From assembly GCA_021234155.1 (NCBI GenBank), contig JAJEKV010000028.1, positions 11,608,134 to 11,672,133 on the forward strand: 64,000 bases of DNA, in the 5' to 3' direction. Shown here one piece after another: positions 11,611-21,999 of this stretch. Both the position numbers and the translations under genes were made by a program. Position 1 is the first letter of the stretch; every line of letters starts with the position of its first letter. A model generated the notes under the pieces. That model had not been told where the DNA came from, did not search any database, and worked only from the letters and a program-made list of their open reading frames with translations. This stretch comes from Isoetes taiwanensis. Its lineage: Eukaryota; Streptophyta; Lycopodiopsida; Isoetales; Isoetaceae.

Positions 11611-11939
11611 TGACGGGTAAAAGCATGTTAGGGTGTCCCTTAAAAAGTATTATTTAGTGACCAAAAAAGTACCTAAAAAGGTACCCAGGACTGGGTACTG
11701 GGTACCCGTGTAATATCTCAATAAAAGTTACATTTTAGAACTTTTATATATATTTTGGTTTCCGGTAGCATTATCTTTATCTTAACTTTGAATCTTAATG
11801 CGTCCTTGACTTTTATTTTGGACCTTTGTACTAGTTTTAATGAAAATAAAAATGAGAAAGTACCCAGTTCTGAAGTACCTAGTGTATGTACTTTTGCAGG
11901 TTCCAAAAGTGGTACACCCTAACATGCTTTTACCCTGAC
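11611..11939. mobile_element. 321-bp TIR element inside LINE ORF2, TGAC target duplication
   Basis: The element runs 11615-11935 between perfect 22-bp terminal inverted repeats (GGGTAAAAGCATGTTAGGGTGT) and is flanked by TGAC at 11611-11614 and 11936-11939. Removing it with one TGAC copy returns the LINE frame to register. Inside are GGTACC-type short palindromes and no coding sequence, so it is a non-autonomous MITE. A 4-bp target duplication with G-rich ends is reported for the Sola superfamily among others; that assignment is a guess. The apparent start codon of the downstream reverse transcriptase frame (11886) is supplied by this element. Confidence 0.85.
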
Positions 11940-13409
11940 ACTGGGGTGTCTCTGAGTGACTCTAAGCTTATCAAATCTTTCTTCCAAGATAACTATGCCA
12001 CCCTTTTTTCCAAAACTCCAGCTCAGCAAATTGACTCTGTCAAAGAAAAGAAATTTCTTGACCTGCTTAATGTGATCATTCCATCCTCTATTGATAATAT
12101 GGAAGATTCTATTGTGGCCCCTCCTGGAGAAGATGAGATTTTTAAGGTTCTTAGGTCCTTTGGCAGAGGCAAGTCCCCTGGTCCTGATGGCCTTCCAAGT
12201 GAATTCTATGTTCACTTTTGGGATATTCTAAAATATGATATCATTTCCATGGTTACAGGTTTTTGGGAGGCCAACTTTTTACATCCTTCAATCTCTGCTG
12301 GTTTTACTTCCCTCATTCCTAAAGTGGATAACCCATCTACTTTCTCAGATTGGAGGCCTATCTCATTAACCAATACCTCATATAAGATTTGTGCCAAGAT
12401 AATTGCAAATAGAATCAAAGTATATCTACAGAAGAACATATCTCTTTATCAGTCAGCCTTTCTGCCTAACAGATTTATTTTGGACAATTATATTACTGCT
12501 ATGGAAGGTCTTCATTGGAATAGCATCTTCAAACAAAATTGTGTGCTTCTTAAACTTGATTTTAAGAGAGCTTTTGATACAGTGAGATGGGATTTTCTCG
12601 ATCTTGCTCTCTCTAAATTTGGTTTTAATCCTAAACTAAGGCTGTTGATTCATGGTTTGAATGTTTTTTCTCATTCTGCTGTCACTATAAATGGCCCCCC
12701 CTCTCAATTCTTTCCTTTATCTAGAGGAGTCAGACAAGGTTGCCCCCTTGCCCCCTACTTATTCCTGATAGTAGCTGAAATGCTTACAAAGGCTGTTCTT
12801 CATTTTAAGGAGCTTGGGATGATTAAGGGACTTAAACTGCCGAATAGTGATGAGTTCCTAACTCTTTCTCAATATGCTGATGATACTTTTGCCTTTTTAG
12901 ATGCTGATATCTCTAACATTGATTTCTTTCTTGACATTATCAATCAATTCTCAGCTGCTTCTGGGGTCCACCTAAATTTGGCTAAATGTGTGATCATTGG
13001 TGATAATATCCAGCCAAATTTTGCTAATCTCAAGTTTGTTAATACTTATCATGCCTCCACTCTTCTAGGTATGCCTTTGTCTCTCAATCCTAATCTTAAA
13101 GGTTTATGGCAGCCCATAATTGACAGAATAAGGAAGAAGCTAAAAAATTTTAGAGGTGGATTATCCTTTGCTGGTAGATCTATTATTGCAAATTCTGTCC
13201 TGGCCAGCACACACATTTATTTTTCTTCTGCTTTAGTGGCCCCTAAGTCAATTTATTCTGAGATTGAAAAGATTATCAGAAAGTTTATTTGGAAAGGTTT
13301 TCATTTAATTGGATGGAATTATGTTACCAAGCCTAAAAAACATGGTGGTCTTGGCTGCAAGGGCAAGCTTGTGCTTTGGCTGGCAAATACATATGGAAGT
13401 CCTTCATGA
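11939..13409 (+). pseudogene. LINE ORF2 reverse transcriptase
   Basis: This frame covers the non-LTR reverse transcriptase with motifs in the usual order: KSPGPDGLPSEFY, LIPKVDNP, WRPISLTNTSYKI, DFKRAFDTVRWDF (first catalytic aspartate), GVRQGCPLAPYLF, QYADDTFAF (catalytic DD pair) and the thumb region FRGGLSFAGRS. The part upstream of 11939 belongs to the inserted MITE. The frame is lost at 13345-13409 after KPKKHGGLGCKGK; the protein resumes in another frame from about 13376. In the live element this enzyme copies RNA at the nicked target. Confidence 0.9.
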
Positions 13410-14257
13410 ATAATGCTGGTCCATCCTCTCATTTCATTAGATACTGGCTTTCTTGCTCTCACCCGGTTGGCCATCCTACAATTGAACACATTTTACCTGA
13501 TTCCTGTTTTAATGTTCTCCAAGCTGGTGCAAATACTTCCCCTCTTATGAGGAACTTCATTATGGCTTGGAATAAAGTGCAATCTGCCTATGAATATGAT
13601 GATCCTCAAGATCTTAACTTGCACATGACTATTTTCTGGAATCCAATTCTGAGGAATCATCCTAATAAAGTTCTTGCTTTGAGACATCCAAGAAAATGGT
13701 CTGATCATGGTCTCCTTTTCCTAAGTGACCTATACATGAATAATAAGCTCATTTCTTGGACCAATCTGAAAAACATAGTTCATGGCACCTCTAGTGACAA
13801 AAAGGTCTTTTTGCATATTAAGTTGATCCTTCCTCAGGCTTGGTTAAATAATGTTGTCCCTAAGGCAACCAATTGGAGCATTGGAGGTAAGTGTCTATAT
13901 AAGGTTGGTCAAATTTACTCTGCTATTATCAGCTATGACAATCCTTCCAAAGCTGGTCTCAAATGGTCTATCACTATGGATGAGGCCAAATCACTTTTTC
14001 ATGAAGTATGGAACTCCTATTGCTTCCCTAAGGTCAACTTTTTTATTTGGCTGCTGGCCAATAAAAGCATTCCTAATTTACAACTTCTTTCCCTCAGGAA
14101 TGTCAATATTTCTGCCTTGTGCCAGCTTGACTGCAATTTGGAGGAAGATCTTGAACACATTTTTATCTGTCCTAAACTCAATCCTTTCTGGTCTTGGTTT
14201 GATGCAAAGTTGGGTCAGTTTTTTCCTAACAAGATCTCTGGGCAAGAAATAGAGTAG
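13376..14257 (+). pseudogene. LINE ORF2 C-terminal part with zf-RVT finger
   Basis: The continuation of ORF2 after the frameshift starts with GKYIWKSF. Near its end lies the zf-RVT domain: FPKVNFFIWLL, then a finger LCQLDC...EDLEHIFICP (CX3C...H...C), then FWSWF. The frame ends at 14257. Related zf-RVT sequence occurs in the two LINE fragments at 2395-3208 and 61194-61910, but those are closer to each other than to this one. Confidence 0.85.
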
Positions 14258-15278
14258 TTTATGGCAAAAAGAATTTCTCTATTTTTTGGATCAAATTACA
14301 CTTTCAACTTGATGTTGAGTCCACTGCCTCAGCACACAAAAGGAAGCTAACTGATAAATATGACAGAAAATGGGATTCTATTGGTCATTTCAGGGGGTCT
14401 TTTGATTTATTTGTAGCTAATTTTAATGTTATCAATTCTAATTCTGCTTTTGGTGATGATGTTAGCCTACTTGAAGAAATGTAAGGAGAGCATGGGTGAA
14501 ATGGATGACAATCTCCTCAAAAAGGATATTGACCTGGATCTGAAACTATTCTTCAACAAACTTTCTGAAAGTGAAGAAAATCTGAACACAACTGTAGCAA
14601 GAATGTTCTGCAGAGAAGTCGTGCAAGTTTACAGCATGTTTGATTTCCTCTCAATGTATCACAGATACATGACTGAGGAACAATTTTCAAGATTCAGGGA
14701 GCAGTACTATACTCATAGATTGTTGGCTGATTTATATGGCTCCTTGTTTTGCTTGAGTGTATCTGACCTCTCTTGCTTGGATAGCATTGCTGAGCAGACT
14801 GCTGATGGCTACACTTTTGGATCTGCTGCCTCTTTCTATGCCTTCTTTAACTCTAAGCTTGACTCTCTCTCACTTCAGACTCGGTAGCCTTATCCTTGCT
14901 TCTGGCTCCTTGCACAAATCTGCTGAGACATTAATTGCTCAATGGTATATCCTAATCTGGCAGAATTTTGGTTGGTTTTCCTTTCAGGTGTTAACAATAT
15001 TTATTGGTTGGGGTCGTGATCTCTCCACATTTTTGAAGACTATCACATCTTTGAAGACTATCTCTACATAACAGTTATCCTTTGACCAACTCAGCTCATT
15101 TCAGGATCTGATATCTATTTCACGTACTCTTGACTATACCTCATTGCATTATGTTGGAGGTTTATGGTTAAAGATCTTTGCTATGCTCAAATCTGCTGAT
15201 CAAAGCAGACCCATGTATTGTGTTTCTTGATTAATGGAAAAATCTACTCTTACTCTCAAAAAAAAAAAAAAAAAAAAA
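14258..15278 (+). other. LINE 3' region with an extra unassigned ORF and poly(A)
   Basis: After the zf-RVT stop, coding-like sequence continues in two frames. One runs about 14275-14470 (with LHFQLDVESTASAHKRKL). The other is a 154-codon ORF (14426-14887) whose later part is rich in aromatic and charged residues (TTVARMFCREVVQVYSMFDF, MYHRYMTEEQFSRFREQYY) and helical in character. I know no domain for it. It may be an extension of ORF2 or a third ORF. The 3' UTR follows to the poly(A) at 15258-15278. Confidence 0.6.
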
Positions 15279-15282
15279 TTTG

Positions 15283-15436
15283 GGTGGCGTCGCATAGGTC
15301 GTCTAGATCTGAGATTGACGGTCGAGATGGTGCCACCTCGAAACACCCCAAGCAGGCCCCTTGTTGGTAGAGATTGAGGTGTCGCCGCGTTCGACGTCGA
15401 ACGTGCGAGATCGACGACCCAGATGATGCCACCCAT
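15283..15436. repeat. Imperfect 154-bp inverted repeat
   Basis: GGGTGGCGTC near 15282 and GGTCGTC near 15300 are mirrored by GACGACCC near 15414 and GATGCCACCC near 15425. The arms flank a GC-rich, CpG-rich centre, unlike the AT-rich surroundings. It starts right after the LINE poly(A), so it was part of the locus the LINE entered. It may be a foldback element. Confidence 0.45.
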
Positions 15437-15439
15437 ATT

Positions 15440-17090
15440 TGGGACTTTTGATCTGGGCCATTGGATTTAGGGATTTGATCTCGGCCGTTGATTAAAAAGT
15501 CAATGATATTAAATGCCACCTTGATGTGGCGCTACCTTATATGTTGTATTGTTTCTACTAGTTTTTTATTATAAATATTTAATAATGACGTCAAATTTGA
15601 ATTCATCTGGGCCGTCGAATGTGTTGCATGAATTGTCCAGATATAGCCACCATATAGATTGCAATAAATGCTATATGATGAGGTGGCAAGAACATTAATG
15701 GCCTTTTTGTGACGTGGCATATGCCTTGACAAAAGAGGAGAAATTTAAAATAATAATAATAAAAAATCGTCAAAGTGCTACATCGATGGCTCATATTTAC
15801 TGACCATATTGTGACCATATTGTGATCGATTTAGGGAGCAGTCGAATAGAGCAGAGGAGCCCATCATCATTTAGGGCATTTCGACCAGAGTTGGGCAACA
15901 AATCTCAGGGGTGTATGGGAAGGAGCCGATCAGATTGAGGCAGCCGATTGGAGTAGAGAAGTAGAAGCATATCAGACCAGGGTTTAGAGGCAGCGACCAG
16001 ATCAGAGCAGAAGAATCGAGAAAGCAAATTCGATCAGAAGATTTTAGAGCAGCAGATCGAATCCTTCCATGCCGAATCTTGCTGAAGATCTTGAAGAATC
16101 GTGAAGAATTCTGTCAAGCGCCAGAAGATCTCTTAGTATTTCTGCTAATCGATCCTAATCAGAGATAAGTTTTATCCATTATTTTGTTCGACAAACTGAA
16201 ACTATAAATATGATCTTTGCTCATTACTTGTGTTAGTGTTCATATCTTATTCATGACATAAATGATGTAGAACATTCTGTATTGGAAGGAAGCATTGGTT
16301 TCGTAGGCAGGGCGGCAACCAGGGGGCGGCAAAGCGGCAGGGCCAAAGCCAGAAGCTTATATGATCTACATCTTGTACAATCCATTTCCATATATTTTTG
16401 TGCAATTCAGGTTTGATGCTTAGTAAATTGGTAGCTCTCTTATGAGAGCTTGAATGTCTTTAATCTTGTGGGGTTTGTCATATCAGTTTTCAAGATCTTT
16501 ACAGGGCAACTCGCATCCATTTGTTTCTCAAGTATTTATGTAAGAAATAGGCTCTGCAGACCATCTAGATACAGCAGCAAAGGCGGATTCTATAAAGCAT
16601 CCCCGCACCGCAGAGCTTTAGTTGTAGGAAGCATTATTTTCAGGCTGAGCCCGATACCCGGATCTACACAGTTATCTTCATTCAGATTGCTCAATCAGGT
16701 AATAGATAAATTTCGTATCACTTCAATTATTTTAAAGAAATATGCAGATGCAACAAAGAAGGAAGACAGAAAAAAAGGGGATACAACCACGAAAACAAAT
16801 CTGGGCAGACTACATAGCCAAGAATGTAGAAATGGGGGGGAATGTAGAAATGGGAGGCGGGCGATGGCCGTGGCAGCAGGCTATAAGGATGGATGTTCGA
16901 GAGGCATCAGGTTATGGTGATAGCGACAAAAAGCAGGATAGAAAGCAGGATAAAAGGCAGGATAAAAAGCTAAGACCGAATTCAGAGATACTTGGTAGCA
17001 CAATGGAGGGGACAGAATATTGCACAACAGGATAGAAAATAAACACTTGAGGTATACAAAAAGATGGGTGGCACATTTCAAAATCCATGG
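15440..17090. other. Non-coding stretch, no gene supported
   Basis: GGGCCGT-like motifs occur at about 15456, 15483 and 15607, as in the array at 20.6 kb. Around 15835-16010 GA-rich sequence has loosely repeated ATCAGA and GAGCAG words. The frame at 16450-16920 has a possible splice pattern around 16560-16700 but no recognisable domain. Confidence 0.3.
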
Positions 17091-17237
17091 AAACCGTGAG
17101 AGATGGGTAGCAACGGAAAAATCCAAAATCCAGAATGGAAAAAGGATGAATGGCAGCATGGGAATCCAAAATCCACCAGATGGAAAAAGGACGTGGCAGC
17201 GGAAATCCAAAATCCAAAATGATGGAAAAAGGACCTG
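17085..17237. repeat. Short direct repeats AAATCCAAAATCCA / ATGGAAAAAGGA
   Basis: A 35-45 bp unit recurs about four times, each containing variants of AAATCCAAAATCCA followed by GATGGAAAAAGGA and GTGGCAGC. It abuts the palindrome at 17252-17341. Confidence 0.6.
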
Positions 17238-17251
17238 ATAATAACTTTGGG

Positions 17252-17341
17252 CATTAGTGAGCCCATTACTATTAAGGTTTCTCCCCGAAAACCCTTTGGG
17301 GCGGGGTTTTTTAATCCTGATAGTAATCGGCGTCACTAATG
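17252..17341. mobile_element. 90-bp palindromic element with UUCG-type hairpin core
   Basis: CATTAGTGA (17252-17260) is the exact inverse of TCACTAATG (17333-17341). Inside, ATTACTAT pairs with ATAGTAAT and the core CCCCGAAAACCCTTTGGGGCGGGG forms a stem with a TTTG loop. The core is nearly the same as the hairpin in the 3' UTR of the LINE at 60817-60887 and of its relative at 6426-6494, but here no LINE sequence flanks it and it has its own 9-bp terminal repeats. It may be a foldback element derived from, or parasitising, that LINE 3' end. Confidence 0.55.
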
Positions 17342-17383
17342 TAGTCCAGGTCAGTGCGACTCTGTTGCCGCTGGGCATCACTA

Positions 17384-18400
17384 TTGGGCACCAGTGTTGT
17401 TTATGTACGCGTACGTATCCTTTAGGGACGTCTAGTACCTCATGAAACGTACCAGACGTACTGTACATGAAAAAAAACTGCAAAAGTTCGATGAAAATTT
17501 TTAAGTACCGTACTTATCACAAGTACTTGTACAGGACATACTTAACGTCCTAATAAGGTACTTAACATATCTAGTGGAGCAACTAGTACAATATATCCCT
17601 TACTTCTCCTTGCACCCCTTTAGGCCAATTGCTAGGGAGAAATACATCATTTTTACCAAGTTAATACACCATTTGCCAAGTTAATACCAAGTTATAAGAA
17701 ATAATTCATTTAATTTCTTTTAAATATCAAGCTCACAAGTCGTGATGTTGCTTTCATGTATTTTTTGTGATAGTTTAACATTTGAATGATGTTAATGAGA
17801 AAATCATACGGTTTTAGATCCAATAGAGAGTTTTTCATGATTCATGATTCAACAAGAGTCCAAACAACAATTCAAATGGCTTTGCCCTTCCAAATTGTTA
17901 AAAAAGATAAACAAAAAAATAAATGAGAGGGAAAAGTAAACAAACCTAGCATTCTAGGTCACGACCACAATTTAGCAACGGTCGGCTCAGAGTCTCTCTT
18001 CCGCAGAGAAATCTCCAAGTTCTTCAGAGCTCTATCGAAAACATTTTAAGGTTGTTTATTATCGTAATGTAATACAGGTTTTTATGAATATAGTTTCCGT
18101 TTAGTATGAATAAGTGCAATTTCATATATACTTAATAGGAATGCAAAGAGATCTACAAATCTGTCATTGGTAGCAAAGTCCAAGGTCATGTAGCATAACT
18201 ATAAAAATTTAATATTTGGCAGGAGTACTAAACGTACTAGACGTATTGTACGTACTTAACGTACTATACACGTACTAAACAAAATTGAAAAAACGTACTT
18301 AACGTACTTTGAGCTCCCAACGTCTTGTAACCGTCCTGTACGCTTGTGTACGTCTAGTACCGTACTTGTACAGGACGTACGTGACAACACTGTTGGGCAC
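17384..18400. mobile_element. Non-autonomous hAT element (1,001 bp) with 8-bp target duplication
   Basis: The element runs 17392-18392. Its ends are the inverted pair CAGTGTTGT (17392-17400) and ACAACACTG (18384-18392), and it is flanked by a perfect 8-bp duplication TTGGGCAC (17384-17391 and 18393-18400). CAGTG-type ends with 8-bp duplications define the hAT superfamily. Both subterminal regions are packed with GTACGT, TAGTACGT and ACGTACTT words in both orientations, as expected of transposase-binding clusters. The AT-rich centre has no ORF, so the transposase must be supplied elsewhere. Perfect duplications suggest a fairly recent insertion. Confidence 0.88.
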
Positions 18401-19670
18401 CAAGACGATGCAGAGTAAACCAAAGAACAATTAGCCTTAATTTATAAGGTAACGTTCTAAGCACTGACAGGTAATCATTAGACTTCTTGAGCTTAACGCC
18501 CTTCACCTTGCATGTTAACATAAACAGAGTAGATAGGAATAACTCCTCAGCCGAGAATATCTAAGGAGCACTGCCAGAAATATATGTAACCTACGAGCAT
18601 CTATAATACTAAGTAGGTTACTAAGAGGCCTACAAAAATAGATAACTCTAAGTTTTGGAAGTTTATTCTAGGTAACCCGTGGTGTACTCTCAACATGCGG
18701 GATCTAGCTGCTCAATGAAAGAAGCTGCATCAACAAGACAAAAATGATCACAGTTCCATTACTTTTTCCCGGCCACCATGATCTAAAAGTCCATAGCCTA
18801 TTGGACCATTTGCATGGAATTCTACCAACTCAAGTAGACAACTCTTGAAAATAATAATAACTAGTCACCTTGGTCTAAACAAACTCACTCCAAATTAAGT
18901 TTGCCCAGCCTTTATATGGTCAGATCAACATATAACCAATAAGTCAGTAACTCACTTTGCCGTCCAGAAGGCCTATAGGAAGAAAAGAAGGCAACTAGGA
19001 AGAAAGGGTAATTTAGACAGCACACCCTCCCTTGATCAATTACATGTCAAGTATTTTAAGGCCGAACCTCTAAAGTGCATTTTTACCATTTAAACTGAAA
19101 ATATACAGTTATGAAGCAATTCAGCAGGTATAAAGCCAGAATCTGTTGGAGAAATCTTTAGAGATACTAACTGATACGAGCACGCAAGACAAAACCTCAA
19201 TCTATACTCCCGGACTACAAATGAGAGAACATAAGTCAATAAGCCCAAGTACAAGACTTCTGGGACTAAAAACAATATGCAGTTTCCTAAATGCCTACAT
19301 TCCACTAGAATCTTGTTCAAAAAAATATATATATACAAGAAATTTAATGCCTCCTACGACACATTGTTCCAGTTTTAGCATGTTCTTACGGTGCAAGGCC
19401 CTGTCATGCTCTAGATAACCAACGATTCTACAGAGATTCTCTTGTGATTCCTCTATATTCTTCAACATTCTATGTACTATATTTAGCATTCATGAAGATT
19501 CCCCTAGATTCTCTTAGAATTTTCTACTTTGATTGAGGTGCTTTCCCATGAGCATTTAGAACCTTCCAAAATAATCTATTTTGGATTTGTGCAACATTTT
19601 TTAAACAATTTTTATTTTTAGACTGAGGCGCTTGCCCTGAGCATCTAGAACATTTTGTTTTCAAGATTTG
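18401..19670. other. Intergenic, no gene seen
   Basis: No coding frame of note. Two near-antiparallel short ORFs at 19090-19489 match nothing. TA- and CTAGATTC-rich repeat sequence starts at about 19420. Confidence 0.35.
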
Positions 19671-19677
19671 TATTGTA

Positions 19678-19885
19678 CACCTTCATTGGTCTAGTGGTAA
19701 CACACTAGTTCCTTAGCAATGTGGTCTCGAGTTCGAGACCGCCCAGAATCGGTCAAATCCCAACAGACGGAATGTAAGGTGGTTGGGGACAGGGCCCAAC
19801 CAAAGCAATGTAGTGTGGTGTGTGGTCACATGTCCAGTTAGATGCTGCCTAGTGGCATGACGTTAAAACTACTATCTATCTATCA
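19678..19885 (+). mobile_element. tRNA-derived SINE
   Basis: The head carries an A-box (TGGTCTAGTGG, from 19687) and a B-box (GAGTTCGAGACC, 19729-19740) at tRNA-like spacing, the internal promoter for RNA polymerase III. A GC-richer body unrelated to tRNA follows (GGTGGTTGGGGACAGGGCCC) and the tail is a TATC microsatellite (about 19868-19883). No complete tRNA cloverleaf forms. The layout (tRNA head, body, simple-repeat tail, about 200 bp) is that of plant Au-like SINEs; the exact family is not established. Confidence 0.65.
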
Positions 19886-20409
19886 TTATGAAACATTTTA
19901 GAACATTCTATTGTGGCTCTTTGCAAAATCTTAAAAAAAACCTAAGACTTCATCAAGCTTTTCTTAGATTCCCTTAGATATTATGAAGATTCTCTTAGAT
20001 TCAACTAGATTTTAAGATATTCCCTTAGACTTGTAAATATTTTCCTAGATTCTCTTACAATTTATGAGATTTTCTTAGATTCCCTTTAATTCTCCTAGAT
20101 TCCCTTACATTCTAGAAATTTCTAGAACATTCTAGAACTTTCTGGAACATTCTGAAACTTTCAAAACATCCTAGAACTTTCTGGAAGTATTTTCCTATTT
20201 CCTTACATTCCCGAAGATTCCCCTACATTCTAGAACTTATTAGAACAATTTGGGACTTTCTGGAAGGATTCTCTTAGATTCCCCCTAGATTCTCTTATAT
20301 TCCAAAACATTTTAGAATTCTGGAACTTTCTAGAATATTCTAGAAGATTTTAGAACTTTCTAGAGCCTCCAGAACATTCTAGAACTTTCTTGAACTATCT
20401 AGAATGTTA
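19886..20409. repeat. CTAGAANNTTC minisatellite forming heat-shock-element-like arrays
   Basis: Degenerate repeats of TCTAGAACATTC, TCTGGAACTTTC and AGATTCCCTTAGAT fill this stretch. In 20110-20162 the triplets TTC and GAA alternate every 5 bp without slip: TTC at 110, 120, 130, 140, 150 and 160 and GAA at 115, 125, 135 and 145 (AAA at 155). A second run at 20318-20365 keeps 8 of 10 units in phase and a third is at 20372-20404. Alternating nGAAn pentamers are the binding code of heat-shock factor. Here they arise from a 10-bp palindromic repeat unit, so function is unproven. Confidence 0.7.
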
Positions 20410-20477
20410 TATTCTATTTTATCTTAATTAGAATATTACCCTTAAGTATATTTGAAATAAAAATACTTATGGAATTA

Positions 20478-20545
20478 ATGCTTGGTCTAGTGGTTAGAAT
20501 GGGGGGCTGGGAGGTTGATGATTAGGGTTCAAATCCTTTACACAA
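20478..20545 (+). mobile_element. Second tRNA-like SINE head
   Basis: TGGTCTAGTGGTT (20483-20495) and GGGTTCAAATCC (20525-20536) match the A- and B-box consensus and the first shares its words with the SINE head at 19687. No cloverleaf and no complete body or tail could be traced, because the sequence passes into the GCCGT array. Confidence 0.45.
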
Positions 20546-20584
20546 CATAAAAATTTTAAAAGCCTTTCCTTAAGGGACGAGCAT

Positions 20585-20970
20585 TCAACATGAGCCTTAG
20601 GATCTTAGACTCGATTAACGATCGAGATCTCACCATATAAAAGCAACATGAGCCGTAGAATCTATGACATAGAATTCCCAAAGCCATGTGGACCGTAAGA
20701 TATGTGCCAAGCCACCTGAGCCGTAGGATCTCGGATCGACGATCAGGATCAAGAGCAACCTGGGCCGTTAGATCGATTACATATAATTCCCAAAGCCATG
20801 TGGGCCGTAGGATATGTCCCCAAGCAACGTGAGCTGTACGGTCAGGATTAGATCAACATGGACCGTAGGATCGTCTATACGGATCTATATATAAACTCCC
20901 AAGCCATCTGGGCCATTGGATATGTCCCAAAGCCACGTGAGCCGTCGGATCTCGGATCAACGGTCGGATA
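20585..20970. repeat. Ten copies of an ACNTGRGCCGTAGGAT-like motif
   Basis: Variants of a 15-bp motif centred on GCCGT (first near 20588, last near 20935) recur about every 30-50 bp in one orientation, joined by AAAGCCA and GGATCTCGG words. Two copies contain a G-box-like ACGTGAGCC. The array is followed by TATATAGAGATTAGATTAGATAG, which on the minus strand resembles a Helitron 5' end, but no paired terminus was found. Confidence 0.5.
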
Positions 20971-20974
20971 AGCG

Positions 20975-21630
20975 CGACAAACATAAGAATATATAGAGAT
21001 TAGATTAGATAGATATATACCAAATGCCTTATAGCCATCTGTAAATAAAATAATTCAAATAGTTCTAAGAATTCTATACTTCCCTCAAATGCAGTACCTT
21101 AGTCAGTCATAGATTTCAAGAACTAGGCCAGCCAAGCGAACTGAACGGTAGGACTAAAACAAATTCAGAGGTTTTATCTAAAGAATATAACTGCATAAAA
21201 ACATGTTGGATCTATTAGAATTAGAAGAGTTTATGACAGATTTGCAACTAATTTTTTATTTGACTCTTTGGCTAAGATGTGCTAGAGCCATAATCATTAT
21301 GCAACAGCTATCAGCTCTGAATATGGATATCCATCAGTAATAACTCTGTGACAAATTATACATCCTACCATAAACTAGAGAAATAAATACCATATTATCC
21401 AAATTCTGCTGCCTAATGAAGGGTAGCAACTGTAAAAGATCCATTAGATCTAGTAGACTTAATATTATGTATATTAGCACAGCCAGAATATAAATCTCAG
21501 CATGATGCAAACTCAGATCATATAGATAATAGCAAAACCATGGTCAAACAACCTGCTACAACCTACAGAACTGTAATAACATATGCTTTAACCCATAATA
21601 AGCCACAATTTGTAAGCAAATTTGTTATAG
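20975..21630. other. Intergenic, no feature seen
   Basis: The sequence is AT-rich without a coding frame or repeat pair. Confidence 0.35.
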
Positions 21631-21637
21631 AAAAAAC

Positions 21638-21998
21638 TTAGACCATGCTTCCAACCTGGTTTGAAGATGCAGGATTATCCATAGATTGAACAGCAGCTGG
21701 AATGCAAACGCCTGAGGGAGTTGATTTGCTAGTGCCTTCCCCTACCTCCGGGTCTTCCACTATAAGTGCCTTATCATATCCCTTTTGCTCACTGTCTTGT
21801 ATCAAATTCTCACTAGCCTTATCCATAAATGAATCTCCCAAATCCAGAGCAATAGGATCAGTATTAGCTTTAGCTGCCACAACCTTTTTGTGGAAAAGAA
21901 AAGGGATTCAACTTCTTGGCAATCTTGGCCTCCTTAGCATTCTCTTCCTCAATTCTTCTTCTGGTGGCCATGGTAAGATCTCCTTTCTTACGGACCAT
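21638..21998 (-). pseudogene. Frameshifted small protein, possibly a LINE ORF1 start
   Basis: On the minus strand an ATG at 21971 (or 21998) opens a charged helix MATRRRIEEENAKEAKIAKK and then PFSFPQK. It hits a stop after a CAAAAAGG run, where a one-base shift moves into a second frame (VVAAKANTDPIALDLGDSF...) that ends at 21638. The chain is acidic and low in complexity, like the N-terminal or linker parts of plant L1 ORF1 proteins, but no zinc knuckle follows. An exon of a host gene is the alternative. Confidence 0.35.
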
Positions 21999-21999
21999 G

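Larger units (their letters stand above)
9411..15278 (+). mobile_element. 5'-truncated, mutated L1-type LINE
   Basis: The order is that of a plant L1: the acidic tail of ORF1 (9411-10402), endonuclease (from 10482), reverse transcriptase (to about 13400), zf-RVT finger (about 13980-14200), an extra C-terminal ORF (14426-14887), 3' UTR and a 21-base poly(A) (15258-15278). The ORF1 N-terminal half with its zinc knuckle is missing. ORF2 is broken by an extra G in a nine-G run at 10890-10898, a TAA at 11600, a 321-bp transposon insertion at 11615-11935, a frameshift near 13345-13375 and stops after 14255. It cannot move by itself now. No convincing target duplication was found, so the 5' boundary is uncertain. 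Confidence 0.88.

Noticed and set aside
11886-11938. Start of the long reverse transcriptase ORF at 11886
   Set aside because: These bases belong to the inserted MITE, so the ATG-like start is accidental.
17085-17237. CRISPR-like short repeats
   Set aside because: Units and spacers vary in length, no cas genes, and the host is a plant. It is a degenerate direct repeat.
19687-19740. Possible tRNA gene (A- and B-box)
   Set aside because: No cloverleaf: acceptor and anticodon stems do not pair, and a non-tRNA body with a TATC tail follows. It is a SINE head.
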